This document shows, piece after piece, positions 32,428 through 41,411 of a DNA stretch of 64,000 bases. Below the pieces are notes generated by a model. The model was not told the origin of the DNA, ran no database searches, and worked only from the letters and a program-made list of their open reading frames with translations. Positions within the stretch are counted from its first letter, which is position 1. Every line of letters starts with the position of its first letter. The translations under genes and the position numbers were made by a program. This DNA comes from an uncultured Bacteroidales bacterium (GTDB lineage Bacteria; Bacteroidota; Bacteroidia; Bacteroidales; F082): assembly GCA_900317055.1 (NCBI GenBank), contig ONFF01000013.1:1-64000 (forward strand). Direction: 5' to 3'.

Positions 32428-33380
32428 CGAAGAAGCATCGCGTCGACTGTCACCATTGCTGCCAAAGCCTCCACTAAAACTACTGCACGCGGCAAGGCGC
32501 ATACATCATGCCTTCCCTCAATGGTGATTTGGCAAGTCTCCCCTGCCCGATTCACGGTTTGCTGAGGCTTTGCAAGGCTCGGTATCGGCTTGAAGGCCAC
32601 TCTAAAAACAACATCATTGCCATTAGTGATGCCGCCTTGGATGCCGCCCGAGTGGTTGGTCGCAGTGGTGATTTTGCCTTTTTTATTAATAAAGGTATCA
32701 TTGGCCTCTGAACCTTTCATCTTGGCCAAAGCAAAGCCGTCACCGACCTCAAAGCCCTTCACGGCGGGCAAACTGAACATAGCATGAGCCAACTCCGCTG
32801 AAAACTTGCCGAACATCGGCTCGCCCCAACCTGCAGGAACGCCCTTGATACAGCATTCAACGATTCCGCCCACAGTGTCGCCTTCTCTACGAGCCTGTTC
32901 AGCGTCGCCCATCTCAGTAACTTTGGCAATAATTTGAATATCCTTCTCCCGCAAAATCTGCTTGGCGATGGCACCTGCCACAACGACGGGCAAAGTCGTT
33001 CTTGCCGAAGCCCTGCCACCACCACGCCAATCGCGGATACCATACTTCTGCTCATAGGTGAAATCTGCATGCGAAGGACGGTAAATGTCTTTCAAAGCCT
33101 CATAATCTTCTGGTTTGCAGTCCTCATTGCGCACCATAAAGGCAATCGGTGTACCCAAAGTAACGCCATCGAGCAAGCCTGAGAGCCACTCGATTTGGTC
33201 GGGTTCTTTGCGTTGCGAAGCTGTTGAAGACCGCGCTGTCTTGCGCCTAAGCAGTTCACTGTCAATGAAATCAAAATCCAATTCCAATTGTGAGGGGCAG
33301 CCATCAATGACGCCACCGATGGCTGTGCCGTGCGACTCACCAAAGGTGGTGAGTCTGAAGATGTGACCAAGAGTATTCAT
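32424..33380 (-). CDS. aroC: Chorismate synthase (short form)
   Basis: A 318-residue enzyme making chorismate from EPSP with reduced FMN, the last shikimate step. Conserved: FRLTTFGESHG, RRKTARSSTASQRKEPDQ, FRPSHADFTYEQKYGIRDWRGGGRASAR in pieces, HSGGIQGGITNG, and GRHDVCALPRAV. Between EMGD and EGDTVGG the usual stretch of roughly 30 residues is missing, explaining the short length (typical enzymes about 350-360). The start is fixed by the conserved MNTLGHIF; a -7 box ends 4 bases upstream (33385-33392), implying a leaderless mRNA. Confidence 0.93.
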   Translation of the reverse strand: MNTLGHIFRLTTFGESHGTAIGGVIDGCPSQLELDFDFIDSELLRRKTARSSTASQRKEPDQIEWLSGLLDGVTLGTPIAFMVRNEDCKPEDYEALKDIYRPSHADFTYEQKYGIRDWRGGGRASARTTLPVVVAGAIAKQILREKDIQIIAKVTEMGDAEQARREGDTVGGIVECCIKGVPAGWGEPMFGKFSAELAHAMFSLPAVKGFEVGDGFALAKMKGSEANDTFINKKGKITTATNHSGGIQGGITNGNDVVFRVAFKPIPSLAKPQQTVNRAGETCQITIEGRHDVCALPRAVVLVEALAAMVTVDAMLLR

Positions 33381-33384
33381 GGGG

Positions 33385-33392
33385 CAAAATTA
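33385..33392 (-). promoter_or_regulatory. -7 promoter box directly before the aroC start
   Basis: TAATTTTG on the minus strand, 4 bases from the ATG at 33380. Confidence 0.55.
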
Positions 33393-33413
33393 CAAATAAT
33401 CGACAGAATTTTG

Positions 33414-33421
33414 TATTTTTG
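33414..33421 (+). promoter_or_regulatory. -7 promoter box of smpB
   Basis: TATTTTTG, 8 bases before the ATG at 33430; very short leader. Confidence 0.55.
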
Positions 33422-33429
33422 CAGCCGCA

Positions 33430-33894
33430 ATGGACAAAAAGAGCACTAATAGCAACATCAAGATAAAAAACAAGCGCGCCACATTCGAGTATTTCCTCGT
33501 GGAGACGCTGACGGCAGGCATCGTGCTGACGGGGACGGAAATCAAGTCCATCCGTGGCGGCAAGGCAAGTCTGGCGGATTCGTATTGCAGCTTCAAAGGC
33601 AATGAATTGTTTGTGATTGGCATGCACATCGCCGAATATGCGCAAGGCACCTACAACAACCACGACCCCAAACGCGACCGCAAGCTGCTGCTCAACGCCC
33701 GCGAACTGCGTAAACTGAAAAACAAAGTGCAGGAAAAGGGGTTCACCATCGTGCCCGTCGTGCTATTTATCAATGAAAACGGACTAGCAAAATTAGACAT
33801 TGCTTTAGCACGAGGCAAACATTACTACGACAAGCGCGAAACCCTGAAAACCAAGGACTCAAAGCGTGAGTTGGAAAGAATGGATAGGTATTAG
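33430..33894 (+). CDS. smpB: SsrA-binding protein SmpB
   Basis: A 154-residue protein that binds tmRNA and brings it to stalled ribosomes for trans-translation. Signatures: [58 protein letters not shown] and the basic tail [16 protein letters not shown]. Length and start are normal. The ssrA gene is not in this window. Confidence 0.96.
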   Translation: MDKKSTNSNIKIKNKRATFEYFLVETLTAGIVLTGTEIKSIRGGKASLADSYCSFKGNELFVIGMHIAEYAQGTYNNHDPKRDRKLLLNARELRKLKNKVQEKGFTIVPVVLFINENGLAKLDIALARGKHYYDKRETLKTKDSKRELERMDRY

Positions 33895-33982
33895 TTTTCA
33901 GTTATTCAGTTATTTAATTGTTCAGTTATTCTGTTTTGGGAAATGCGAACAGAACAACCACAAATCAAGTACTGCCAACCGA

Positions 33983-34540
33983 TTATAGGCTGAAGCAGAG
34001 ACCTACACGTAACACAATTGGCGAAGCGTAGGGATAAAGTCCATCATTGAGAAACTTACCATAATCCCAACTCAAGTTGTAAAGCAGCATGAGATAAAAA
34101 TAGCTACCCTCGTAAGAATACGACCTATAGCCTCCACCAACAAAAATGCTATTATACCATTCCTTACCATAGGATTCATGATTGTATCGTGCCAAACCAT
34201 ATAAGTACTCATCTTCTACATGGGCAAACAAGCCTTTGTAAATCTGAAAGTTGGTGTAAGGTGCCACGCCAAAATAGTGGTAATACTCATTAAAGCCAAA
34301 ATAGCATTTCAAGTTATAAATGCCGCGCAGGCCAACTTCCCACGGGCTGAAGATGCGATAACCCACTTGAGGTGCAATGGCAAGGTTCATATAATTCCCA
34401 TACATCCCAAAATCAAAGTCACCACCAAGGGTTATCTTCCCTTTCATATCCGGTACGTCAGGAAGAAACTGCGCCGAAGCCTTGCCAGCAAAGCCGAAAA
34501 GCATCAAACAAAGCGATGCGATGATTGCAAAACGTTTCAT
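33983..34540 (-). CDS. Outer-membrane beta-barrel-like protein
   Basis: About 185 residues from ATG 34540 (KRFAIIASLCLMLFGFAGKASA signal peptide). Alternating aromatic/hydrophobic strands (GKITLGGDFDFGMYGNYMNLA, VGYRIFSPWEVGLRGIYN, SIFVGGGYRSYSYEGSYF) end in a C-terminal phenylalanine-containing strand (VLRVGLCFSL), as in eight-stranded OmpA/OmpW-like barrels. Function unknown. The upstream in-frame ATG at 34594 would lie before the -7 box at 34558-34565 and is rejected. Confidence 0.75.
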   Translation of the reverse strand: MKRFAIIASLCLMLFGFAGKASAQFLPDVPDMKGKITLGGDFDFGMYGNYMNLAIAPQVGYRIFSPWEVGLRGIYNLKCYFGFNEYYHYFGVAPYTNFQIYKGLFAHVEDEYLYGLARYNHESYGKEWYNSIFVGGGYRSYSYEGSYFYLMLLYNLSWDYGKFLNDGLYPYASPIVLRVGLCFSL

Positions 34541-34557
34541 ACTCACGATATTTTCCG

Positions 34558-34565
34558 CAAAAATA
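34558..34565 (-). promoter_or_regulatory. -7 promoter box of the beta-barrel gene
   Basis: TATTTTTG on the minus strand, 17 bases before the ATG at 34540. Confidence 0.55.
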
Positions 34566-34602
34566 CAATAAAATCCATTTCCGCCCGTATCCAATAAAAG
34601 TT

Positions 34603-34610
34603 TATCTTTG
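34603..34610 (+). promoter_or_regulatory. -7 promoter box of the beta-helix lipoprotein gene
   Basis: TATCTTTG, 17 bases before the ATG at 34628. Confidence 0.55.
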
Positions 34611-34627
34611 CGATTTTAAACTCTGTC

Positions 34628-36091
34628 ATGAAAACTCGGCATATCTTACTCATAATCACCCTATTCCTATTGGCAGGCTACTCATGCAAGAAGAGCAACC
34701 AGATCAATCCTGATTCCAGTTTGAAACTCTCCTTTTCGGCGGATACGGTACTTTTCGACACGGTCTTCACTTCTTTGGGCTCGGCCACTCATGATCTGAA
34801 AATCTATAATACGCATAGCGATGACCTGAAAATCAGCTCCATACGCCTTGTCGGAGGCGAAGGCTCCCCTTTCCGTTTCAACCTTGACGGCGAGAGCGCC
34901 ATTGAGATTTACGACAAAGTCATCCCTGCCGAGGACAGCCTTTTCTCCTTCCTGCGCGTCACCATCAACCCGAACGACCTCAATTCGCCTTTCGTGGTAG
35001 AAGATGAGCTGGAGTTTATCACTAACGGCAACACGCAGACCATCAAGCTGTTGGCATGGGGACAAAATGCCAATTACATCGTCGCTGACAAAGTGGTGAA
35101 CATCGGTGGTACGCCCTATCCCTACCACATCGTCGCCGACAGCCTTCAGACCACGATTTGGACTTCGGAACGGCCCTATGTCATCTACGGTTATGCCCTC
35201 ATCAACAGTTACGGCACCTTGAGAATAGAAAAAGGCACGCAAATCTATTGCCACCAAGGTGGCGGTATCCTTTCGTGGAGCGACGGCCAGCTCATCATCG
35301 ACGGTACCGCTGAGGAGCCTGTCATCGTGCAAGGCGACCGTTTGGAAGCCTATTACAACGACACCCCAGGACAATGGGAGCAGATCCTGATGATGGACGG
35401 TCGCGCCGGCGCTGACCACCGCATCAGCCACGCCATCATCCGCAACGGCACCATCGGCATTAACTGTCAATCGGTACTGAAAGCCACGGAGTGCGCCTTG
35501 CGCATCGACAACACCGTTGTTGAAAACCAAAGCGGCTACGGGCTGTTTTCCATCCTCTATGCCGTTGAGGCCAAGAACTTCGTCATCGCCAACTGTGGCT
35601 TTGCCAACCTCTGGGCCTTCGGTGGTGACTACCGTTTCGTTCACGGCACCATCGCCAACTATTGGAATGCCAACGAGCACAACAACAACGAAAACGCCGT
35701 TTTGGTGGCCAACTACGCCCTCGATGGCAACAACCAGCCTTTCTATTACCCATTCCGCATGGAAATGGACAACTGCATCATCTACGGCAAGCAAAAGGAT
35801 GAATTCAAGGGCGTATTTGGCCCCGAGGCGGACTCCATCTACACCTTCGACCACTGCCTCATCAAATCGGAGAAATACAATGGCACGATGCCAGGCTTCA
35901 GCCACTGCCTCTTCAACCTCGATCCTTTCTTTGCCGACCCGATAAAGCCAGACTGCCACATCGACAGCATCGCCTCTCCCGTCATCGGCATGGGCAACCC
36001 TCTGTTTGGCAACGAAGTACCGTACGATTTGGACGGTGTTTCAAGGATTGGCACGCCGGATATGGGGGCGTATCAGTATGTAGGGGATTAA
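34628..36091 (+). CDS. Right-handed beta-helix repeat lipoprotein
   Basis: A 487-residue lipoprotein (ITLFLLAGYSC, Cys20). Residues 35-150 look like an immunoglobulin-like module (LKLSFSADTVLFDTVFTSLG, FRFNLDGE). The rest shows parallel beta-helix coils: GTLRIEKGTQIYCHQGGGIL, GQLIIDGTAEEPVIVQGD, HAIIRNGTIGIN, LRIDNTVVENQSGYGLF, NFVIANCGFANL. The C terminus (DLDGVSRIGTPDMGAYQY) is the ending usual in Bacteroidota beta-helix proteins. Surface or periplasmic; binding or enzymatic role unknown. Its stop overlaps the M23 peptidase stop at TTAA. Confidence 0.82.
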   Translation: MKTRHILLIITLFLLAGYSCKKSNQINPDSSLKLSFSADTVLFDTVFTSLGSATHDLKIYNTHSDDLKISSIRLVGGEGSPFRFNLDGESAIEIYDKVIPAEDSLFSFLRVTINPNDLNSPFVVEDELEFITNGNTQTIKLLAWGQNANYIVADKVVNIGGTPYPYHIVADSLQTTIWTSERPYVIYGYALINSYGTLRIEKGTQIYCHQGGGILSWSDGQLIIDGTAEEPVIVQGDRLEAYYNDTPGQWEQILMMDGRAGADHRISHAIIRNGTIGINCQSVLKATECALRIDNTVVENQSGYGLFSILYAVEAKNFVIANCGFANLWAFGGDYRFVHGTIANYWNANEHNNNENAVLVANYALDGNNQPFYYPFRMEMDNCIIYGKQKDEFKGVFGPEADSIYTFDHCLIKSEKYNGTMPGFSHCLFNLDPFFADPIKPDCHIDSIASPVIGMGNPLFGNEVPYDLDGVSRIGTPDMGAYQYVGD

Positions 36092-37797
36092 TACACCACC
36101 TTCACCTTCAAAGTCTTCTTATTCCCAACTCCATCGGTCACCACAACCTTAACATTGTTGGTGCCTTTCTTCATCTTCTCATCGAATTCGTAATAGAGCA
36201 GGTTGTTCTTGGCGTCATATTGGCCCAGCACCCACACATCATCCAGATAGATGTCGTAGGTCTCAATGCCCGTCATGTCATCGGAAATCTTGAACCTCAA
36301 CGACTTGAGCGCCTTCACTGATTGTCCGTCCTTGAAATTGGAGGCCTTGACCGTTGGTGCAACGGAATCTACTTTGACAGTATATTCGCCCATGGTATGC
36401 GTCTTCACCTCCATCCAGCCATTTTTCATCTTGCCGCCGAGAGAGGAAACCTTGCCATTATTGTCGATACTGGCGATATACAGTTTAGAATTGTTGGCCC
36501 ATTTCTCTTCGGGACGAATACGCAATGTGAACTTCTTGAAAGTGGTCAGACCCTCATCGCCGAAACGGTAAACAGGTGAACAGCAGCCCGTTTCATCGCG
36601 ATGACCCGTCTGAATCCACTCGTCGCGGAAAAGCGTGCCCTCCTCCATTGAGACATTGAAATCATCAATGGTAATGTTGTTGTTGAGTGAGCCATCGGAT
36701 TTCACGAAATACTCACTGCGCCGGCGCACAGGTCGTTCCACTTCAACAGGAGCCACACCCACCAATTTGAACGAGGCGGTGGTGCTATTGCCTACATAAT
36801 CAGAGATTTTGAAGCGAACATTCACCGTATCGCCTTCACGCACTGTCACCGTACCGTTTTTCTTCTTGATCATTCGGAGGTTGTTGTTGGAATCCGTCTC
36901 AGTGCGAACATAACTCGTCTTTTTCTCCTTATAATGGCGATAGTCAAGCAGACTGTTCACATAGCGCTGCTCATTATAGGAGAAACGGTCAGCCTCAACT
37001 TGAAAAGCCAGAGCGTCGTCGAGATAAAGCTCATATAAATACGGGCCATCCTTATTCGTCGATGTGCCAACCATATCAAAGGTGCAAATTCCAAACGACA
37101 TCTCACCATTGCCATAGACATAGTCTTTTTCTTTGAGAGTATATTGCCCATTATTTCCCTCAACTACAGAGAAATACACTGGGTTGGCACCGCCTTCCAA
37201 AGTGGATTCATCACCCAAAGGATAAACCGAAATACCTCTAACAAGCGGTCTCTTGTTGTCTTCAATCTTGTAGCCGAAAAACATTGGGTTGACAGGCCTT
37301 TCGTTGGCATCACGAATCTCGAAATGCAGGTGCGGTCCGCCCGACCCGCCCGAGTTGCCCGAATACGCAATCACATCGCCCTTTTTCACGGGGAATTGGT
37401 CCTTTTCGGGATAAATCTGCGAAGTGTATTTCTTGTTCTTGTACTGGTATTGCTTCACATATTTGGCAATCTCACCCTTGAAACGCTGCAAGTGGGCATA
37501 GACTGCAGTATAGCCATCATTATGTGTGACATACAGCACATTACCATAACCGTAGGGCGACACGCCGATGCGACTGACATAGCCATCGGCCACAGCATAT
37601 ACCTTCTTGCCTTCCACGCCTTGAGTCTTGATGTCGAGACCAGCATGTGGATGGTTGGGACGAAGCTCACCGAAGGTGGCCGAAAGTTGAATCGAGAAGT
37701 CAACCGGCTTGCCGTATTGGGGATATGACTGGGCAACAGCTCCCAAGGAGACCGCTAAGGCCAACAAAACCAACAAAGAACGCATTTTATTCATCAT
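36088..37797 (-). CDS. M23-family metallopeptidase (secreted)
   Basis: A 569-residue exported protein: signal peptide (SLLVLLALAVSLGAVA), LytM/M23 domain at about 25-175 with RPNHPHAGLDIKTQG (zinc His and Asp), VTHNDGYTAVYAHL and GPHLHFEIRD (HxH), all zinc and catalytic residues present. The remaining 390 residues contain Ig-like beta modules (VRFKISDYVGNSTTASFKLV, LRFKISDDMTGIETYDIYLD). It probably cleaves peptidoglycan cross-bridges or acts as a cell-wall amidase activator. -7 box at 37824-37831. Confidence 0.9.
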   Translation of the reverse strand: MMNKMRSLLVLLALAVSLGAVAQSYPQYGKPVDFSIQLSATFGELRPNHPHAGLDIKTQGVEGKKVYAVADGYVSRIGVSPYGYGNVLYVTHNDGYTAVYAHLQRFKGEIAKYVKQYQYKNKKYTSQIYPEKDQFPVKKGDVIAYSGNSGGSGGPHLHFEIRDANERPVNPMFFGYKIEDNKRPLVRGISVYPLGDESTLEGGANPVYFSVVEGNNGQYTLKEKDYVYGNGEMSFGICTFDMVGTSTNKDGPYLYELYLDDALAFQVEADRFSYNEQRYVNSLLDYRHYKEKKTSYVRTETDSNNNLRMIKKKNGTVTVREGDTVNVRFKISDYVGNSTTASFKLVGVAPVEVERPVRRRSEYFVKSDGSLNNNITIDDFNVSMEEGTLFRDEWIQTGHRDETGCCSPVYRFGDEGLTTFKKFTLRIRPEEKWANNSKLYIASIDNNGKVSSLGGKMKNGWMEVKTHTMGEYTVKVDSVAPTVKASNFKDGQSVKALKSLRFKISDDMTGIETYDIYLDDVWVLGQYDAKNNLLYYEFDEKMKKGTNNVKVVVTDGVGNKKTLKVKVVY

Positions 37798-37823
37798 TAT
37801 ACACTCGTTTATTTTTTATTGGG

Positions 37824-37831
37824 CAAAGATA
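37824..37831 (-). promoter_or_regulatory. -7 promoter box of the M23 peptidase gene
   Basis: TATCTTTG on the minus strand, 26 bases before the ATG at 37797. Confidence 0.5.
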
Positions 37832-37843
37832 TACCTTTTTTTC

Positions 37844-37851
37844 TATTTTTG
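37844..37851 (+). promoter_or_regulatory. -7 promoter box of the LtaS-like gene
   Basis: TATTTTTG, 23 bases before the ATG at 37875; supports that start over longer in-frame readings. Confidence 0.6.
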
Positions 37852-37874
37852 CAACGGCTTTAGAAACAAAAACG

Positions 37875-39869
37875 ATGCGCCGTCAAACGAGAAAAGAGAA
37901 AATACAGGCTTGGCTTTCTTCGCCGTATATGTTGCTATCCTACAGATTGTTGGCTACCTTGATAGCGCTCAGCATCAGCCGTTGGATGCTTTACCTGTTC
38001 AACATCCAGTTTTTCCACCAACTGGATTTGGGACAGGCGTTAGCACTCTATTTCCAAGGCATGAGGTTCGACTTACCTATTGTATTTGGAATCAATATCT
38101 TAACTATCGTTTTCTATTGTTTGCCCTCGCGCATCATCTACAACGAAAAACTGCAAGGCTTCGTTGACATCGTCTATATTATCACCAATGCAGTTGCCAT
38201 CTTCCTGAATTTTTTGGACATCGTATGCTTCCATTTCTTCGGAAAGCACCTCACCATGGACTTCATCAAGGTGTTGTTCCATTCGGATGAAGTGTCATTT
38301 GGCGTGGTCAGACAAGTCTTTTTCGACTACTGGTACCTATTGGTCATCTTCATTCTCTTTGTATTGATTATCATTGTAGTAGCTCAGCACACAAAGCCTA
38401 AAAAGCCGGAAAAGGAAGAGAAACCTCATTGGCAATTGCGGCAATCCATCAGCCTGGTGGTCATGCTTCTGCTCACAGTTATCGCTGGTCGCGGGGGAAT
38501 CCAAGCCAAACCCATTTCTGTGGAAACTGCCATGGAATACACCGACCCACAAAATGCACCCATTTTGCTCAACACACCGTTTTGCCTCGTTACCACCCAT
38601 GAAACCGAACTGAAAGAACGCGATGGGCGATACGAAAGCGACTTCTCCCCCATCCATTATGACTTGAGTGCCAACCGTTTCATCGAAAGCGACAGCTTAA
38701 GCGTTGATAGCATCCAGAGCAATATTGTCGTCATCATACTGAAAAACATCGGACAGGAAATGGTGGGCTACTACAGCCGCGACCGTCGCTCATCACTCAC
38801 ACCCTTCCTTGACTCGCTTTTAACCCAAAGCCTCACCTTCAACGGCATGTCGAACAGCCGGAGAAGTTTAGAGGTGCTTCCTGCCATCTTGGCCAGCATC
38901 CCTTCGATGATGGAGTACGACTTCGTGAGGTCGCCTTACGCTGACAATGACTTCGATGCCTACTGCAAGCACCTGCAAAAACATGGCTACAACACCATCT
39001 TCATGCATGGCGGCAAGAACGGGATGCTAGGCTTCGACGAGTTTTCGCGCCGAGCGGGATTCAGCAAATATTTCGGGCGCACCGAATATGGCGACGACAG
39101 CGACTATGACGGCCAATGGGGCATCTATGACGGTCCTTTCCTTCAATATGCCGCCAAGACCCTGAACCGCGTGGACAAGCCCTTCGCCACAGCAATTTAC
39201 ACCCTATCGTCGCGTTATCCCTACAAAGTCCCCAAAGACTTCGTACTGCCCGAAGAGAGTTACTTCTGGACAGGCTTCGAGAAAACCGTATACTATGTCG
39301 ACCACTCCTTAAAGGATTTCTTCGCGACAGCCTCGCAAATGCCTTGGTTCGAAAACACCCTGTTTGTCATCACGGCCGACTATTCCAACAACGAGCATTT
39401 CCAACCCGAATACAGCAATGTTTGGGGTATGTACTCCATCCCTATCGCCTTCTATTATCCTAAGAAAATCAAGCCGTTGAAAAACGAAGAAATCGCACAG
39501 CAAATCGACCTTGGGCCTTCCATCCTTTCCGCACTTGAAGTTAACGACACGCTGTTTTCCTTCGGGCGCAACCTGTTCGACACCCTCAGCGAGCCCTCGT
39601 TTGTCAGCTACTACAACTTGACCTACCAATACTGCGACGGCACCTATCTGGTACAGTCGGATGGCGAGCATCCTTTCGGCATCTTCAAGCCTGTCAACGA
39701 TTCACTCTTGAGCGACAATCTCGTCGATAGGCTGCAGTGCCCCGATGTCTACGACAAACTTTACAAATTCCTACAGGAATACAATAGCAGAATGATTAAC
39801 AACAAGTTATATATTACCCCAACCGACACCATCATTAAAACCGACACCATCCATGAAACACAAGAGTGA
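37875..39869 (+). CDS. LTA synthase-like membrane sulfatase-fold protein, probably catalytically inactive
   Basis: A 664-residue protein: five N-terminal helices (to about 200) then an extracytoplasmic alkaline-phosphatase-fold domain. Bacteroidota relatives transfer phosphoglycerol- or phosphoethanolamine-type groups to envelope glycans. Here the key residues differ from the family pattern: VVIILKNIG (K290) where the metal-binding Glu of ILESF is expected; TLSSRYPY (R447) for SSHHPF; ITADYSNN (Y503) for TADHTN. The nucleophile region SNSRRSLEVLPAILASIPS and FMHGGKNGMLGFDEF are kept. A pseudoenzyme or a protein with altered chemistry is inferred. Its end overlaps the SUI1 gene by 17 bases. 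Confidence 0.82.
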   Translation: MRRQTRKEKIQAWLSSPYMLLSYRLLATLIALSISRWMLYLFNIQFFHQLDLGQALALYFQGMRFDLPIVFGINILTIVFYCLPSRIIYNEKLQGFVDIVYIITNAVAIFLNFLDIVCFHFFGKHLTMDFIKVLFHSDEVSFGVVRQVFFDYWYLLVIFILFVLIIIVVAQHTKPKKPEKEEKPHWQLRQSISLVVMLLLTVIAGRGGIQAKPISVETAMEYTDPQNAPILLNTPFCLVTTHETELKERDGRYESDFSPIHYDLSANRFIESDSLSVDSIQSNIVVIILKNIGQEMVGYYSRDRRSSLTPFLDSLLTQSLTFNGMSNSRRSLEVLPAILASIPSMMEYDFVRSPYADNDFDAYCKHLQKHGYNTIFMHGGKNGMLGFDEFSRRAGFSKYFGRTEYGDDSDYDGQWGIYDGPFLQYAAKTLNRVDKPFATAIYTLSSRYPYKVPKDFVLPEESYFWTGFEKTVYYVDHSLKDFFATASQMPWFENTLFVITADYSNNEHFQPEYSNVWGMYSIPIAFYYPKKIKPLKNEEIAQQIDLGPSILSALEVNDTLFSFGRNLFDTLSEPSFVSYYNLTYQYCDGTYLVQSDGEHPFGIFKPVNDSLLSDNLVDRLQCPDVYDKLYKFLQEYNSRMINNKLYITPTDTIIKTDTIHETQE

Positions 39870-40194
39870 CAAGAACGGAACCGTTTACTCCACCAATCCC
39901 GACTACGCCTTCGACTATGGTGAGGAAGAAGCCATTACCCTCGAACCTGCCAAACAGAACCTTCGCGTGATGCTCGACAAGAAACAACGCGGCGGCAAGA
40001 AAGTGACCCTCGTCACAGGTTTCCAAGGCTCCGACTACGACTTGGCCGTCTTGGGCAAGGAGCTGAAGTCGGCCTGCGGTGTGGGCGGCAGCGTGAAAGA
40101 TGGTGAAATCCTGTTGCAAGGCGACTTCCGCGAAAAAGTATTGGCCTTGTTGCTTCAGAAAGGTTACACGAAAACGAAAATCAGCGGGTTATGA
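39853..40194 (+). CDS. SUI1/eIF1-like translation initiation factor family protein (YciH type)
   Basis: A 113-residue protein with the SUI1 core: LRVMLDKKQRGGKKVTLVTG, LAVLGKELKSACGVGGSVKDG, EILLQGDFREKVLALLLQKG. Bacterial YciH-like proteins influence start-codon fidelity; the role in Bacteroidota is not established. Overlaps the upstream LtaS-like gene by 17 bases and the following mechanosensitive channel gene by four (ATGA), so all three are co-transcribed. Confidence 0.9.
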   Translation: MKHKSDKNGTVYSTNPDYAFDYGEEEAITLEPAKQNLRVMLDKKQRGGKKVTLVTGFQGSDYDLAVLGKELKSACGVGGSVKDGEILLQGDFREKVLALLLQKGYTKTKISGL

Positions 40195-41411
40195 TTGAAA
40201 AATACATCGAAATACTGAGAAACCTCATCTTAAAGATGGGCATCAGCGAAAGTTTTTCGACTGGTATCGCTGAAACGACAGCCACAATTTCGCTGGTCAT
40301 CGTCGCTTTTGTCATCTTTTTCCTGGTCAAATTCATCCTAAAGAAGACCGTCTACAAAATCATACAGCTCTCGACAAACAAATACGACGACCTGCTCATC
40401 AAGAACAAAGTCATAGGTCGGATTTGTCTGCTCATCCCTGCCCTCATTATCGGCGCATGGCTACCCAACGTGCTTCCCAGCTTCCCCGATACCGCAGCGA
40501 TACTGATGAAGTTGGTCAACGTGTTCGAGATCGTCATTTGCACCATGATTTTCAGTTCCTTGTTGTCGACCGGAGAGGATTTGTACAACACCCACGAGAT
40601 GGCGAAAATCAAGCCCATCACGGGTTTGGTGCAAATCAGCAGAATCGTGCTTTATGTCTTGACTGTCATAGTGGTCATTGCTTTTGTGATGGGCACCAAA
40701 ATCAGCAACATCCTCATCAGCCTAGGAACCATGTCGGCGGTCATCATCCTTGTTTTCCAGGACACCATCAAGGGCTTTGTGGGTAGCATACAGCTCTCTG
40801 TCAACGACATGCTTCGCATTGGCGACTGGATCGTAACGGGTCCCGCCGACGGTGTCGTGCAGGAAATCAACCTCACAACGGTAAAAGTGCAGAACTGGGA
40901 CAACACCATCACCACCGTCCCGACCTACACCATGGTTTCCAGCCCCTTCACCAACTGGCGTGGTATGTCGGAATCGGGCGGACGCCGCATTGCGCGTACC
41001 ATCAATATCGACGTGAACACCATCCGCTACTGCACGCCTGAGATGCTTGAGAAATACAAACATTATGCTTTGATAAAGGACTACATAGCCCAAAAAGAAG
41101 AGGATATACTTGAATACAACAAAGCCAACAACATTGACACGAGTGAGATTTTGAACGGCCGCCAGCAGACCAACCTCGGAATCTTCCGTGCCTACATCAA
41201 GGCTTACCTCAACAACAACCCGAAGCTGAACCACAACCTCATGATGATGGTGCGTCAGATGCAGCCCACCGAATTTGGTGTACCTTTGCAAATCTACGCC
41301 TTCAGCAGCGACAAGCAATGGGTCAACTATGAGGAAATCCAAAGCGATATCTTCGACCATATCATTTCGGCTGCGACGATGTTTGATCTTAAGATTTACC
41401 AGAAGCATTAG
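40191..41411 (+). CDS. MscS-family mechanosensitive ion channel
   Basis: A 406-residue inner-membrane channel. Four to five helices (to about 170), then pore-helix and beta domain SLGTMSAVIILVFQDTIKGFVGS, LSVNDMLRIGDWIV and TVPTYTMVSSPFTNWRGMSESG, the MscS signature, followed by an extended cytoplasmic domain with an insertion (KDYIAQKEEDILEYNKAN) of the YbdG/MscM type. It releases solutes on hypo-osmotic shock. Confidence 0.9.
   Translation: MIEKYIEILRNLILKMGISESFSTGIAETTATISLVIVAFVIFFLVKFILKKTVYKIIQLSTNKYDDLLIKNKVIGRICLLIPALIIGAWLPNVLPSFPDTAAILMKLVNVFEIVICTMIFSSLLSTGEDLYNTHEMAKIKPITGLVQISRIVLYVLTVIVVIAFVMGTKISNILISLGTMSAVIILVFQDTIKGFVGSIQLSVNDMLRIGDWIVTGPADGVVQEINLTTVKVQNWDNTITTVPTYTMVSSPFTNWRGMSESGGRRIARTINIDVNTIRYCTPEMLEKYKHYALIKDYIAQKEEDILEYNKANNIDTSEILNGRQQTNLGIFRAYIKAYLNNNPKLNHNLMMMVRQMQPTEFGVPLQIYAFSSDKQWVNYEEIQSDIFDHIISAATMFDLKIYQKH

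Noticed and set aside
34682-35959. Long minus-strand frame opposite the beta-helix lipoprotein
   Set aside because: The plus-strand protein has a lipobox, repeats and a family C terminus; the antisense frame has none.
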